From Hyphomonas jannaschiana VP2 (GTDB taxonomy: Bacteria; Pseudomonadota; Alphaproteobacteria; Caulobacterales; Hyphomonadaceae): DNA of 64,000 nt. The notes beneath the pieces were generated by a model. The model searched no databases. It was not told the DNA's origin and saw nothing but the letters and a program-made list of their open reading frames with translations. Of the stretch, positions 40,939 through 49,575 are shown piece after piece. The DNA lies in contig NZ_ARYJ01000003.1 of NCBI RefSeq assembly GCF_000685215.1, positions 330,431 through 394,430 of the forward strand, given 5' to 3'. A program made the translations under genes and the position numbers. Numbering within the stretch: the first letter of the stretch is position 1; each line of letters starts with the position of its first letter.

Positions 40939-42987
40939 TCAGACCTGCGCAGCCAGTCTGGCCGCCTGATTGATTGCGCGCTTGGCGTCGAGTTCGGCAG
41001 CTTCGTATGCCCCGCCGACAAGGGACACATTCTCGGCGGAGCCTTCAAATGCGTCGTACACGTCACGTAGGGGCTCCTGACCGGCACAAAGGATGATTGT
41101 ATCCACTTCCAGTGTCATCGGCTTCCCATCGACCAGACAATGCAGCCCGGCATCGTCAATGCTTTCATAAGTGACGCCCGGAACCATTTTTACGCCTTTC
41201 CGGTTCAGCGTCAGACGGTGGGTCCAACCGGTGGTTTTTCCCAGTCCTTTGCCAACGGCAGTGTCCTTGCGCTGCAACAGCCAGACTTCCCGGGGAGATT
41301 CCTCAACCACCGGCTCCACGCCTGTGACGCCGCCTCTCGGGTGGTTCTCGAAATCGATCCCCCACTCTTTGGCAAACTTGTCGATGTCGAGCGCAGACGA
41401 CTTGCCCACATGGGTGATCAGCTCCGCCACATCGAAGCCAATGCCACCGGCGCCGATGATGGCAACGCGTTTGCCGATCGGCTTGTTGCCGAGAATGGCA
41501 TCGATATAGCCAACCACGCTCGGATGATCGATGCCTTTGATTCCGGGAGTCCGTGGGGCAATGCCGGTCGCCAGAACGATTTCATCATAAGCGCCGGATT
41601 TGAGAAAATCCGCATCCACGCGTTTTCCGAGCTTCGCGTTCACGCCAGTCACCTCGATCTGGCGCTTGAAGTAGCGAAGCGTTTCATAAAACTCTTCTTT
41701 TCCCGGAATTCTCTTGGCCAGATTGAACTGGCCTCCAATCTCAGGGGACTGATCGAACAGGTCCACCTTGTGTCCGCGTTCGGCCGCAATTGTGGAATAG
41801 GCCAGTCCTGCAGGGCCGGCGCCTACCACAGCGATGCGCTTCGGAGCATTCGTTGGTTTGTAGACAAGCTGTGTCTCATGGCATGCGCGCGGGTTGACGA
41901 GACAGCTCACTTCCTGGTTTCCGCCAAAGGTGTGGTCAAGGCAGGCCTGATTGCAGGCGATGCAGGTATTGATTTCGTCTTCGCGGCCTTCAGCGGCCTT
42001 TTTCATGAATTGGGAGTCGGCGAGCATCGGTCGGGCCATCGAGACAAGGTCTGCGTCTCCGCGCTCCAGTACGGCCTCCGCGACATCCGGCATGTTGATC
42101 CGGTTGCTTGTAATCACCGGAACGGAGACCTGCTTTTTCAGGCGGCCGGTCACGCTGGTGAAGGCCGCGCGTGGGACCATGGTGGCAATGGTGGGCACGG
42201 CGGATTCGTGCCAGGTAAAGTGGGTCGAGATGACCGATACGCCGGCCTTTTCCAACTCGTGGGCAAGCTGTACGACTTCTTCCCACGACATGCCCCCCTG
42301 CAGCATGTCCATGGCGGCGATGCGGAAGATGATGATGAAGTCCTCACCAACTGCTGCCCGGCTCCGGCGGACAATCTCCAGCGGGAACCGCATGCGGTTT
42401 TCGAAGGAGCCGCCCCACCGGTCTGTGCGCAGATTGGTTTTCTCGACAAGGAAGGTTGAGAGCAGATAACCGGCAGAGCCGATAATCTCGACCCCGTCAT
42501 ACCCCGCATCCTGGGCGCACTTTGCGCAATTGGCGAAGTCCGCGATCTGTTTTTCGATTCCGGTTTCATCGAGTTCGTTGGGAACGAACCGGGCGATGCG
42601 CGACCTGACCGGGGAGGGAGCGACACATTTGTCATGCGGCGCGAGCGGTCCGGAATGGAGGATCTGCATGCAGATGCGCACGTCCGGGTCTGCTGCGTGA
42701 ACGGCATCCGTGATGACACGATGTCGGGCGACTTCCTCGGCGTTTGAGAGTTTGGCCCCCAACCCGCCTTCTTCATTCGGGGAAATGCCGCCGGTAATGA
42801 TCAGGCCAACGCCGCCGCGGGCCCGTTCGGCGAAGAATTCCGCCATGCGGATGTGCCCGTCTTCCTGCTCTTCCAGCCCGGTATGCATTGATCCCATGAT
42901 CGCCCGGTTCTTGACTGTCACGGCGCCGATCCGGAGTGGCGAAAAGAGGTGAGGGTATTTGGTCGTCGTGCTGGTCATGAAGCTCAT
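40939..42987 (-). CDS. NADPH-dependent 2,4-dienoyl-CoA reductase-like flavoenzyme (FadH type)
   Basis: A ~682-residue multidomain enzyme. The N-terminal FMN TIM barrel (LFSPLRIGAVTVKNRAIMGSMHTGLEE, then GYDGVEIIGSAGYLLSTFL) runs to about residue 340. The [4Fe-4S] motif CIACNQACLDHTFGGNQEVSC follows, then an FAD domain (RIAVVGAGPAGLAYSTIAAERG) and a nucleotide domain (RVAIIGAGGIGFDVAELIT). FadH reduces 2,4-dienoyl-CoA during degradation of unsaturated chains. Starts at 42987 and 42978 are both plausible. It diverges from an enoyl-CoA hydratase gene. Confidence 0.88.
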   Translation of the reverse strand: MSFMTSTTTKYPHLFSPLRIGAVTVKNRAIMGSMHTGLEEQEDGHIRMAEFFAERARGGVGLIITGGISPNEEGGLGAKLSNAEEVARHRVITDAVHAADPDVRICMQILHSGPLAPHDKCVAPSPVRSRIARFVPNELDETGIEKQIADFANCAKCAQDAGYDGVEIIGSAGYLLSTFLVEKTNLRTDRWGGSFENRMRFPLEIVRRSRAAVGEDFIIIFRIAAMDMLQGGMSWEEVVQLAHELEKAGVSVISTHFTWHESAVPTIATMVPRAAFTSVTGRLKKQVSVPVITSNRINMPDVAEAVLERGDADLVSMARPMLADSQFMKKAAEGREDEINTCIACNQACLDHTFGGNQEVSCLVNPRACHETQLVYKPTNAPKRIAVVGAGPAGLAYSTIAAERGHKVDLFDQSPEIGGQFNLAKRIPGKEEFYETLRYFKRQIEVTGVNAKLGKRVDADFLKSGAYDEIVLATGIAPRTPGIKGIDHPSVVGYIDAILGNKPIGKRVAIIGAGGIGFDVAELITHVGKSSALDIDKFAKEWGIDFENHPRGGVTGVEPVVEESPREVWLLQRKDTAVGKGLGKTTGWTHRLTLNRKGVKMVPGVTYESIDDAGLHCLVDGKPMTLEVDTIILCAGQEPLRDVYDAFEGSAENVSLVGGAYEAAELDAKRAINQAARLAAQV

Positions 42988-43112
42988 CGTGTCTTGTTCG
43001 TGCTGTGGGCTCAGTCTTTGGGCAAGTCGGAGCAGAGATAAGGTTACGAAGTATCTGCCCCGGATCACAAGCTTTTTAGATCGCTTTTGCGGTATCTGAA
43101 AAGACTGACGGA

Positions 43113-43192
43113 ACCTGCCCTTGGGGAATGTTGCTGAGCCAGTATTTCGTCTGGATCGTAGGCCTACGGAAGGTCATTCCGCTAGGGCAGGT
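43113..43192. promoter_or_regulatory. Long inverted repeat in the fadH-like/enoyl-CoA hydratase divergent promoter
   Basis: ACCTGCCCTTGGGGAATG (43113-43130) and CATTCCGCTAGGGCAGGT (43175-43192) pair at 16 of 18 positions. The 44-base spacer contains a perfect 12-bp palindrome, CGTAGGCCTACG (43157-43168). The arrangement suggests two oppositely oriented sites for one regulator, controlling both genes. Confidence 0.6.
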
Positions 43193-43252
43193 CTTGCTTG
43201 CCCGGCGTATGTCCATTCACACTCATGGGAAGAAAGATGAAGGTGAAAGACC

Positions 43253-44050
43253 ATGAAATCCGACTATCAGGCCCTGATTCTGGAGCAGGCTGGTGAGGTT
43301 CTGACCATCCGGATGAACCGTCCGGACCGGCTGAATGCGTTGAACCCGCAACTGGTTTCAGAACTCAGAGACGTGTTCCAATCCCTGTATTTCGAGCGGT
43401 CTGTCCGAGTGGTCATCCTCGAAGGTGCCGGCCGCGCATTCTGTGCCGGGCTGGACCTCAAGGAGCCTTCAGGAAGCCAGGGCAAAAGAAGTATCGAGCA
43501 GGGATTGGACAATCAGAGGTCCATTGCCGAGATCTATGTGGCGATGCGGCGGTGCCCTCAGTCGATTATCAGCCTGGTTCAGGGCGCGGCCAGTGGAGGC
43601 GGCTTCGCGCTCGCGCTCGCATCCGACATTCGCATTCTGGCCGAAGATGCGCGTATGAATGCCGCTTTCATCCGGATCGGGCTTTCCTCCTGTGATATGG
43701 GCGTTTCCTACTTCCTGCCTCGCATGGTCGGGATGTCTCTTGCCAGCGAGTACATGTTGACCGGGCGGTTTATCACTGCGCAGCGCGCCATGGAGATCGG
43801 ACTGGCAAACCGCGTGGTTCATGGCAGCGAACTGCGCAGAGAAGCGGACGCCTTCGCCGAGGACATGCTGCATGCGACACCGCTTGGACTGCGCCTGACA
43901 AAAGACGGGTTGAATATTGCGGTCGATGTTTCCGGTCTGGAAGCTGCGATGGCGATTGAGGACCGAAACCAGATTCTCACGGCGAACGATCCGAACTTCG
44001 CCGAGGGGATCGCGGCGTTTTTCGAAAAGCGTAAACCTAACTACTCCTGA
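43253..44050 (+). CDS. Enoyl-CoA hydratase/isomerase family protein
   Basis: A 265-residue crotonase-fold enzyme: RMNRPDRLNALNPQL, the oxyanion-hole segments GAGRAFCAGLDLKEPSG and QGAASGGGFALALASDIRI, and FIRIGLSSCDMGVSYFLPRMVG. The second catalytic position, usually Glu, appears to be taken by Asp in SCDMG, so it may be a hydratase with altered chemistry or an isomerase. It heads a plus-strand set with two acyl-CoA dehydrogenases. Confidence 0.87.
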   Translation: MKSDYQALILEQAGEVLTIRMNRPDRLNALNPQLVSELRDVFQSLYFERSVRVVILEGAGRAFCAGLDLKEPSGSQGKRSIEQGLDNQRSIAEIYVAMRRCPQSIISLVQGAASGGGFALALASDIRILAEDARMNAAFIRIGLSSCDMGVSYFLPRMVGMSLASEYMLTGRFITAQRAMEIGLANRVVHGSELRREADAFAEDMLHATPLGLRLTKDGLNIAVDVSGLEAAMAIEDRNQILTANDPNFAEGIAAFFEKRKPNYS

Positions 44051-44150
44051 GGCCTGCGAAGTAAATTCGCGCCTATGCCTTTGCGGCATGGCTTGACCCA
44101 TCCCGGGCAGCCTCTGACACTTGGATGAAACATAATATTAGGAGGCAAAC

Positions 44151-45275
44151 TTGAACCTCGACTTCTCAGACGAGCAGAAGCAGCTGCGCGATCAGGTGCG
44201 CCGCTTTCTTGCCGAAAAGTGTCCGCCCGAAACGGTCCGGGCCGTACTGGAAGGCAGCGAGCGCTATGACAAACCGCTCTATGCAGGGCTTGCGGAAATG
44301 GGCCTGCTCGGCGCCGCCATCCCGGAAGAATATGGTGGTGTAGGGCTTGGTCACCTCGAGCTTTGTGTTGTGGCAGAAGAGCTCGGACGCGTGCTGGCGC
44401 CGGTGCCGGTTTCTTCGTCGATCTATCTGGCTGCGGAATTCCTGATGCAGGCCGGATCCGACAGCCAGAAGGCTGAGTGGCTGCCGAAGCTTGCGTCCGG
44501 TGAGGCCATAGGCACATTTGCCCTGGTCGAGGGGCAGGGGCGTGCAAGTCCGGACAAGATCATGGTCCGCGAATCGAATGGGAAACTCTCGGGTACGAAA
44601 ACGCCGGTCGCAGATGGATGCGATGCAGATTTCGCCGTTGTCGCGGCGCGTGACGAGGAAGGCGGAATATCCCTCTACCTGGTTGCGCTGGACGATGGCA
44701 GCGTCGTTCGGGAAGAACTGCAAACCATTGATCCGACGCGAGGTCAGGCACGCATCACGTTCACCAACACTCCGGCTGAGCGCCTGGGGCCTTCAGGCGA
44801 TGGATGGCATATCGCCTCGCAGGTGATGGACCGGGCGGCGATCCTGATGGCGTTTGAGCAATTGGGTGGTGCGGACCGCACCATGGAAATGGCGCGCGAT
44901 TATGCGCTGGAACGTATGGCGTTCGGGCGCCCGATCGGCTCTTTCCAGGCGATCAAGCATATGCTGGCCGATATGTATGTGTCTGCCACGCTGGCACGGT
45001 CCAATTGCTATTACGGTGCCTGGGCCCTTGGTGCGAGCCCCGCAGAAATGCCGATTGCGGCAGCTACGGCTCGTGTGTCGGCAACGACCGCTTTCCAGCA
45101 TTGTTCCAAGAACAACATTCAGGTGCATGGCGGTATGGGCTTCACCTGGGCGTTCGATTGCCATCTGTATTACCGGCGATCCAACGCATTGGCCCTGGCG
45201 CTCGGATCGCTCTCCACGTGGGAAAGCGAACTGATTGAGCGCATGGGCGCCAGAAACGCAGAAACAGCGGCATAA
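44151..45275 (+). CDS. Acyl-CoA dehydrogenase, shorter subunit
   Basis: A 374-residue acyl-CoA dehydrogenase fold. The TTG start at 44151 is supported by AGGAGG six bases upstream. Domains: N-terminal helical FSDEQKQLRDQVRRFLAE, middle GTFALVEGQGRASPDK, and C-terminal GRPIGSFQAIKHMLADMYV and NNIQVHGGMGFTWAFDCHLYYRRSNALALALG. The usual C-terminal catalytic Glu segment (GG..E) is not seen in this subunit, as in the partner subunits of heteromeric acyl-CoA dehydrogenases; the next gene supplies the other half. Substrate probably a ring- or side-chain acyl-CoA. Confidence 0.86.
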   Translation: MNLDFSDEQKQLRDQVRRFLAEKCPPETVRAVLEGSERYDKPLYAGLAEMGLLGAAIPEEYGGVGLGHLELCVVAEELGRVLAPVPVSSSIYLAAEFLMQAGSDSQKAEWLPKLASGEAIGTFALVEGQGRASPDKIMVRESNGKLSGTKTPVADGCDADFAVVAARDEEGGISLYLVALDDGSVVREELQTIDPTRGQARITFTNTPAERLGPSGDGWHIASQVMDRAAILMAFEQLGGADRTMEMARDYALERMAFGRPIGSFQAIKHMLADMYVSATLARSNCYYGAWALGASPAEMPIAAATARVSATTAFQHCSKNNIQVHGGMGFTWAFDCHLYYRRSNALALALGSLSTWESELIERMGARNAETAA

Positions 45276-45289
45276 GGAAGGGCAGGGAC

Positions 45290-46549
45290 ATGGATTTCGA
45301 AGACACACCCGAAGAAGCAGCTTTCCGTAAGGAAGTCCGGGCCTGGATCGATGCGAACGCACCGAAGCATCTGGAAGACGAATTACGCCGCGCCAATTTT
45401 GGGTCCAACGCCGTTGAAAGCGAAGACCCGATTGCTGCAGCCAAGGCGTGGCAGAAGAAGAAATTCGATGCCGGCTGGGCCTGCCTGCATTGGCCGAAGG
45501 AATATGGCGGCGCCGCGCGCACCCCGATTGAACGAGTTATCTGGGGCCAGGAAGAAGGGCCCTACGCGGCTCTTGGCGGTTTGTTCACGATCGGCCACGG
45601 CATGTGCGGGCCGACCGTCATGGCCTGGGCATCGGAAGAGCAGAAGCGCGAATTGTTGCCGCCGCTCGCAAGTGGCGAAGAGGTCTGGTGCCAGCTCTTC
45701 TCCGAACCTGCTGGCGGCTCTGACCTGGCTGGCCTGCGGACGCGCGCCGTGAAAGCAGATGACGGCTCCGGGGACTGGATCATAAACGGCCAGAAAATCT
45801 GGACCAGCGGTGCCCAGAATTCAGACTGGGGCCTGTTGATCACGCGGACGGACCCGACTGTGCCAAAGCACAAGGGCCTGACGATGTTCTTCCTTTCGAT
45901 GAAGACGCCGGGTGTGAAGGTCGTGCCAATCAAGCAGGCAAACGGTGCATCAGGGTTCAATGAAGTCTATTTCACGGATGTCCGCATTCCGGATGCACAG
46001 CGACTGGGGGCCGTCGGGCAGGGATGGGAGGTTTCTCTCACCACACTGATGAACGAGCGCCTGTCCATTGGCTCGGGCATGTCCACCGGCTTTCCGGAAC
46101 TGTTCCGGTTCTGCATGGAGGCCGAAATTGATGGCAAGCCCGCGGTTGAGGATTCTGCTGTCCGGTCGAAGCTCGCTCAATTCGCGGTCCGGCAGAGCGG
46201 CCTGAAATATACTGGCATGCGTGCCATTACGGCCCTGTCCAAAGGCGAGACTCCGGGACCGGAAAACTCCATCGGCAAGCTTGTCGCGGGGGCCACATTG
46301 CAGGATCTTGCGATCTACGCACTGGACCTTCAGGGACAGGCAGGCGTCCAGTGGGATGAGACGAGTCCGCAGAACGGCCGCTTCCAGTCCATTCTCATGC
46401 GCTCTCCGGCGACCCGTATTGAAGGGGGATCGGATGAGATCCTTCGCAACATCATCGGCGAGAGGGTTCTCGGACTGCCAGGCGATATTCGTGTCGACAA
46501 GAATGTGCCGTTCAAGGACATTCCAACAAGCGGAACGCGAAAGTCCTAA
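45290..46549 (+). CDS. Acyl-CoA dehydrogenase, longer subunit
   Basis: A 419-residue acyl-CoA dehydrogenase with WCQLFSEPAGGSDLAGLRTRAV, GQKIWTSGAQNSDWGLLITRTD and the C-terminal RIEGGSDEILRNIIGERVLGLPGD containing the acidic/FAD-binding region. It begins 14 bases after the shorter subunit. Pairs of this type form alpha2beta2 enzymes in steroid and alicyclic degradation; that is family knowledge, not proven here. Its end overlaps the converging nucleosidase gene by 4 bases. Confidence 0.9.
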   Translation: MDFEDTPEEAAFRKEVRAWIDANAPKHLEDELRRANFGSNAVESEDPIAAAKAWQKKKFDAGWACLHWPKEYGGAARTPIERVIWGQEEGPYAALGGLFTIGHGMCGPTVMAWASEEQKRELLPPLASGEEVWCQLFSEPAGGSDLAGLRTRAVKADDGSGDWIINGQKIWTSGAQNSDWGLLITRTDPTVPKHKGLTMFFLSMKTPGVKVVPIKQANGASGFNEVYFTDVRIPDAQRLGAVGQGWEVSLTTLMNERLSIGSGMSTGFPELFRFCMEAEIDGKPAVEDSAVRSKLAQFAVRQSGLKYTGMRAITALSKGETPGPENSIGKLVAGATLQDLAIYALDLQGQAGVQWDETSPQNGRFQSILMRSPATRIEGGSDEILRNIIGERVLGLPGDIRVDKNVPFKDIPTSGTRKS

Positions 46550-47544
46550 TTGGTTCCGGAGCTTTCCGGGCTGGCAAGCTGGCGCAGGAATGCGGACACC
46601 AGAGCGGCAGAGTTCTGCGCGGCGAGGTGTTCGAATGCCCGTATTTCGTTCTGGCTGGCCTCTCCGCCCCCGGCCAGGTCTGAAACGCTCCGGAAGGCGA
46701 TGAAGGGAATGCCATTGGCGTAGGCGACCATGCCAATGGCGGCCGTTTCCATTTCGACCACTTGCGCATCAAACGTATCGTGCAGGTAGTCGCGATAGGT
46801 TCTGTTGTCCATGAACACGGACCCTGAAAGGCCTGCGCCGCCTATCCGGATGACAGGCTCGGACGGAAGGCACTGGCTTTCCTTGTCACAGCGCGTGAGT
46901 TCTGTCCGGGAAGATGCTGCGGTGGCGATCTTCAAAAGGCCGGGATCTGCACTGAACCACAGGCGTGGTGCCGGTGCCGGGTCATCGGCGGTGGCAATTC
47001 GTACACCGCGCGTTCCCATGAAGCCGAATGTGGGGGCCATGGGCGCAACGCCGGGGAATGGTGCCTTGTAGATGCCAGGTTCCGTTTCCCTCAGATATGT
47101 CGCTTCATCATATTTGGCCCAGCGTTCCGGCACGATGACGTCGCCAATGGACAGGTCCGGATCGAGGCTGCCGGCAACGCCGCTGACCACGATGTGCGTG
47201 ATATTGAATTCGTCCACCAGCCGCTGGGTGTTCATGGTGGCGTTGACGATGCTCACCCCGGTTTTGAACAGGACAACCGGCTGACCCTCCAACTCCCCGG
47301 TCCAATAGGAGACGCCCTGGACCTTGTGTTCCTCGGCCTGTTCAAGTGAGGGCAGGAGCACCCGGAATTCCGGACCATACGCCGTGGCGATAGCGATCCG
47401 AGCACGCGTATCCGCAACAATCCGGACGGCGCTTGCCGCCGGTTCGGGGGTCGCCTCGGATGGTGGCGTCGCGCAGGCGCCAGCAAGGCTGATGGTCGCG
47501 AGCATCAGACATGCAGCGAACCTGCCGGAAAGAGCGTGCAGCAT
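46546..47544 (-). CDS. Exported phosphorylase-superfamily nucleosidase (lipoprotein)
   Basis: A 332-residue protein with a lipoprotein signal (CLMLATISLAGAC) and a nucleoside phosphorylase/MTA-SAH nucleosidase fold: ARIAIATAYGPEFRVLL, VVLFKTGVSIVNATMNTQRLVDEF, VVSGVAGSLDPDLSIGDVIVPERW and the substrate-binding QVVEMETAAIGMVAYANGIPFIAFRSVSDLAGG. Being exported, it would split purine nucleosides or related compounds in the periplasm. The purine permease gene 18 bases upstream supports purine-base salvage. Confidence 0.83.
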   Translation of the reverse strand: MLHALSGRFAACLMLATISLAGACATPPSEATPEPAASAVRIVADTRARIAIATAYGPEFRVLLPSLEQAEEHKVQGVSYWTGELEGQPVVLFKTGVSIVNATMNTQRLVDEFNITHIVVSGVAGSLDPDLSIGDVIVPERWAKYDEATYLRETEPGIYKAPFPGVAPMAPTFGFMGTRGVRIATADDPAPAPRLWFSADPGLLKIATAASSRTELTRCDKESQCLPSEPVIRIGGAGLSGSVFMDNRTYRDYLHDTFDAQVVEMETAAIGMVAYANGIPFIAFRSVSDLAGGGEASQNEIRAFEHLAAQNSAALVSAFLRQLASPESSGTN

Positions 47545-47562
47545 GAAGGGGCGCCTTTCGGG

Positions 47563-48861
47563 TCAGACGGAGTCGAGGAAGATGAATTTGGTCAGGAAGG
47601 CTGCGGCCAGGATGAGCGCGCCGGGACTGATGTCTTTCCACCGGCCTGCGCCGGTTTTCAGGACGACATAGACGATGACGCCGAGGCCGATGCCGTTCGC
47701 GATGGAATAGGTCAGCGGCATGGCAATGGCTGTGATGACTGCGGGCATATAGGACGTCGGATCCGACCAGTTCACATGGGTCAGGCCACCGGTCATGAGG
47801 CATCCGACATAAACAAGCGCCGGCATGGTGGCGTAGGGCTGCACTGCGCTGGCCAGCGGCGCGAAAAACAGGGCCAGGCAAAACAGGCCAGCGACTGTCA
47901 CGGCCGTTAGCCCCGTGCGGCCTCCCGCTTTCACGCCGGCAATGCTCTCAATGTAGCTGGTCGCAGAAGAGGTTCCGAGTGCAGCACCTGCAACCGTCGC
48001 GGTACTGTCTGCAATCAGGGCTTTGCGAAGGTTGATGACGTGTCCTTTCTCGTCCAGCAGGCCTGCCCGGTGCGCGACAGAGACAAGCGTGCCCGCCGTA
48101 TCGAACATGTCCACAAACAGGAAGGAGATGACGACGACCGCGATGCCAACCTCCAGCGCCTGGGACCAGTCGAGGGCAAAAAGGGTCGGCTCGATTGAGG
48201 GAGGCAGGGAGACCAGTCCCGGAGGCGGCGCGGCACCGATCAGGACGCCCGTCACCGTCGTGACCAGAATGCCGATCAGGATGCCTCCCGGCACCTTCCT
48301 GGCTTCCAGAATGCCGATCAGGAAGAAGCACATGATCGCCAGAAGCGCAGGTGTCTGGCCCAGGTCTCCGAGGCCGACGATTGTCGCCGGGTGAGAGACG
48401 ATGATGCCGACACCGCTCAATCCGATGATGATAAGGAACAGCCCGATGCCGGCGGAGATTGCCATCTTCAATTCCAGCGGAATTGCATTGATGATCCATT
48501 CGCGGATCGGCAGCAAACTCAGCGCCACAAAGATCAGGCCGGACAGGAACACCGCCGCCAGTGCGACCTGCCAGGGCAGGCCCATGCCAATCACCACACC
48601 ATAGGTGAAATAGGCGTTCAGCCCCATGCCGGGCGCAATGGCGATCGGGTAATTGGCATAAAGCCCCATGATTGCGGAGCCGATCGCGGCAGACAGGCAG
48701 GTCGCGACGAATACGGCGCCTTTGTCCATGCCCGCATTGGCCAGAATATCTGGGTTCACAAAGATGATGTAGGACATCGCCAGGAAGGTTGTGAGTCCGG
48801 CGATGATTTCCGTTCGGGCGGTCGTTCCCCGGGCGTCGAGATCGAAAAGCTTGTTCAGCAT
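47563..48861 (-). CDS. NCS2-family purine permease (AzgA/AdeP-like)
   Basis: A 432-residue transporter with about 13 hydrophobic segments. AzgA-type motifs are AGLTTFLAMSYIIFVNPDILANAGMD, YPIAIAPGMGLNAYFTYGVV, FLFVDMFDTAGTLVSVAHRAGLLDEKG and GTSSATSYIESIAGVKAGGRTGLTAV. This subgroup takes up adenine, guanine or hypoxanthine with protons. It lies upstream of the exported nucleosidase in the same operon. Confidence 0.9.
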   Translation of the reverse strand: MLNKLFDLDARGTTARTEIIAGLTTFLAMSYIIFVNPDILANAGMDKGAVFVATCLSAAIGSAIMGLYANYPIAIAPGMGLNAYFTYGVVIGMGLPWQVALAAVFLSGLIFVALSLLPIREWIINAIPLELKMAISAGIGLFLIIIGLSGVGIIVSHPATIVGLGDLGQTPALLAIMCFFLIGILEARKVPGGILIGILVTTVTGVLIGAAPPPGLVSLPPSIEPTLFALDWSQALEVGIAVVVISFLFVDMFDTAGTLVSVAHRAGLLDEKGHVINLRKALIADSTATVAGAALGTSSATSYIESIAGVKAGGRTGLTAVTVAGLFCLALFFAPLASAVQPYATMPALVYVGCLMTGGLTHVNWSDPTSYMPAVITAIAMPLTYSIANGIGLGVIVYVVLKTGAGRWKDISPGALILAAAFLTKFIFLDSV

Positions 48862-49081
48862 CTTAAGGCCAGAATCTCCCGCACGATTTCATCGGAAGAC
48901 TTGGCATACCGGCGGCCACGTCAAGCCCGGCGGATCGAATAGTTGGCTGGCGGATTGGTCTGGCCGCAAAAAGAACCGTTTCCGGCATAGCTTGCCAAAA
49001 GGCATGCCGGAGACAGCATGGTGCAAACCAGAAGCCTGATCGGATGCAATTGCGCGCGTTCAGGATTTGAGCTGCCGCAGT
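48862..49081. other. Intergenic region between MarR and purine permease genes, with hairpin
   Basis: About 220 bases on the minus strand between the marR stop and the permease start. It holds the hairpin at 48982-49010 and an AT-poor stretch after it. No purine riboswitch core was recognised by eye. Confidence 0.35.
48982..49010 (-). terminator. Hairpin after the MarR gene, possible terminator or leader element
   Basis: CCGGCAT (48982-48988) pairs with ATGCCGG (49004-49010); inside it GCC pairs with GGC around an AAAA loop, leaving a small asymmetric bulge. On the minus strand TTCTTTTT follows a few bases later. It could end the marR transcript or be a leader structure for the permease gene. 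Confidence 0.4.
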
Positions 49082-49573
49082 CTACAAGGGCTCCTTGTCG
49101 AGTTCACCGACATGAAGAACGGGCGCCGCATCCAGGTTTTCGGCATCCAGCAAGTTGGTTACCTGTTCCAGCGAGGCAATCAGCATCGCCTGTTGCCAGT
49201 CCGGCAGGGCATTGAAGCGTTCTGAGAATATCTGGTGCAACGGATCAGGCGCATCCGCCAGCGCGGCCTTGCCCTCCGGCAAGAGGCGTAACCAGACCCG
49301 GCGCTTGTCTTCATCGCACTTGCGGCGCGAGATAAGGCCCCGTGCTTCGAGCTTGTCGATCAGGCTGGTGATGGTAGCGTGCTTCAATTGCGTGGCTTCG
49401 GCGAGATAGCCCGCCGAAACTTCGGGAAATTCCGTCAGGATGCGCAGCACGCTCAGCTGTGACGGGGTTAGTCCAGCCGTCCGGGCGAGGCGCTTGGATG
49501 CCAGCTCGGTCATCCGCTGGATCCTCCTCAAGGCGATAAGCGCGTCTTCAGATCGTGTACTCAATGGCTTCAA
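49082..49573 (-). CDS. MarR-family transcriptional regulator
   Basis: A 163-residue winged-helix protein with LIALRRIQRMTELASKRLARTAGLTPSQLSVLRILTE, the recognition region AEATQLKHATITSLIDKLEARGLISRRKCDEDKRRVWLRLLPEG, and a C-terminal dimerisation helix. The TTG at 49573, two bases after the stop of the upstream gene, keeps the whole first helix. ATG 49513 has a GAGGAGG upstream but would remove most of that helix. Target unknown. Confidence 0.82.
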   Translation of the reverse strand: MKPLSTRSEDALIALRRIQRMTELASKRLARTAGLTPSQLSVLRILTEFPEVSAGYLAEATQLKHATITSLIDKLEARGLISRRKCDEDKRRVWLRLLPEGKAALADAPDPLHQIFSERFNALPDWQQAMLIASLEQVTNLLDAENLDAAPVLHVGELDKEPL

Positions 49574-49575
49574 AC

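Noticed and set aside
49082..49513. MarR start at ATG 49513 with a strong GAGGAGG upstream
   Set aside because: This start would remove most of the first helix (LIALRRIQRMTELASKRL), which is conserved in the family, so the TTG at 49573 is preferred.
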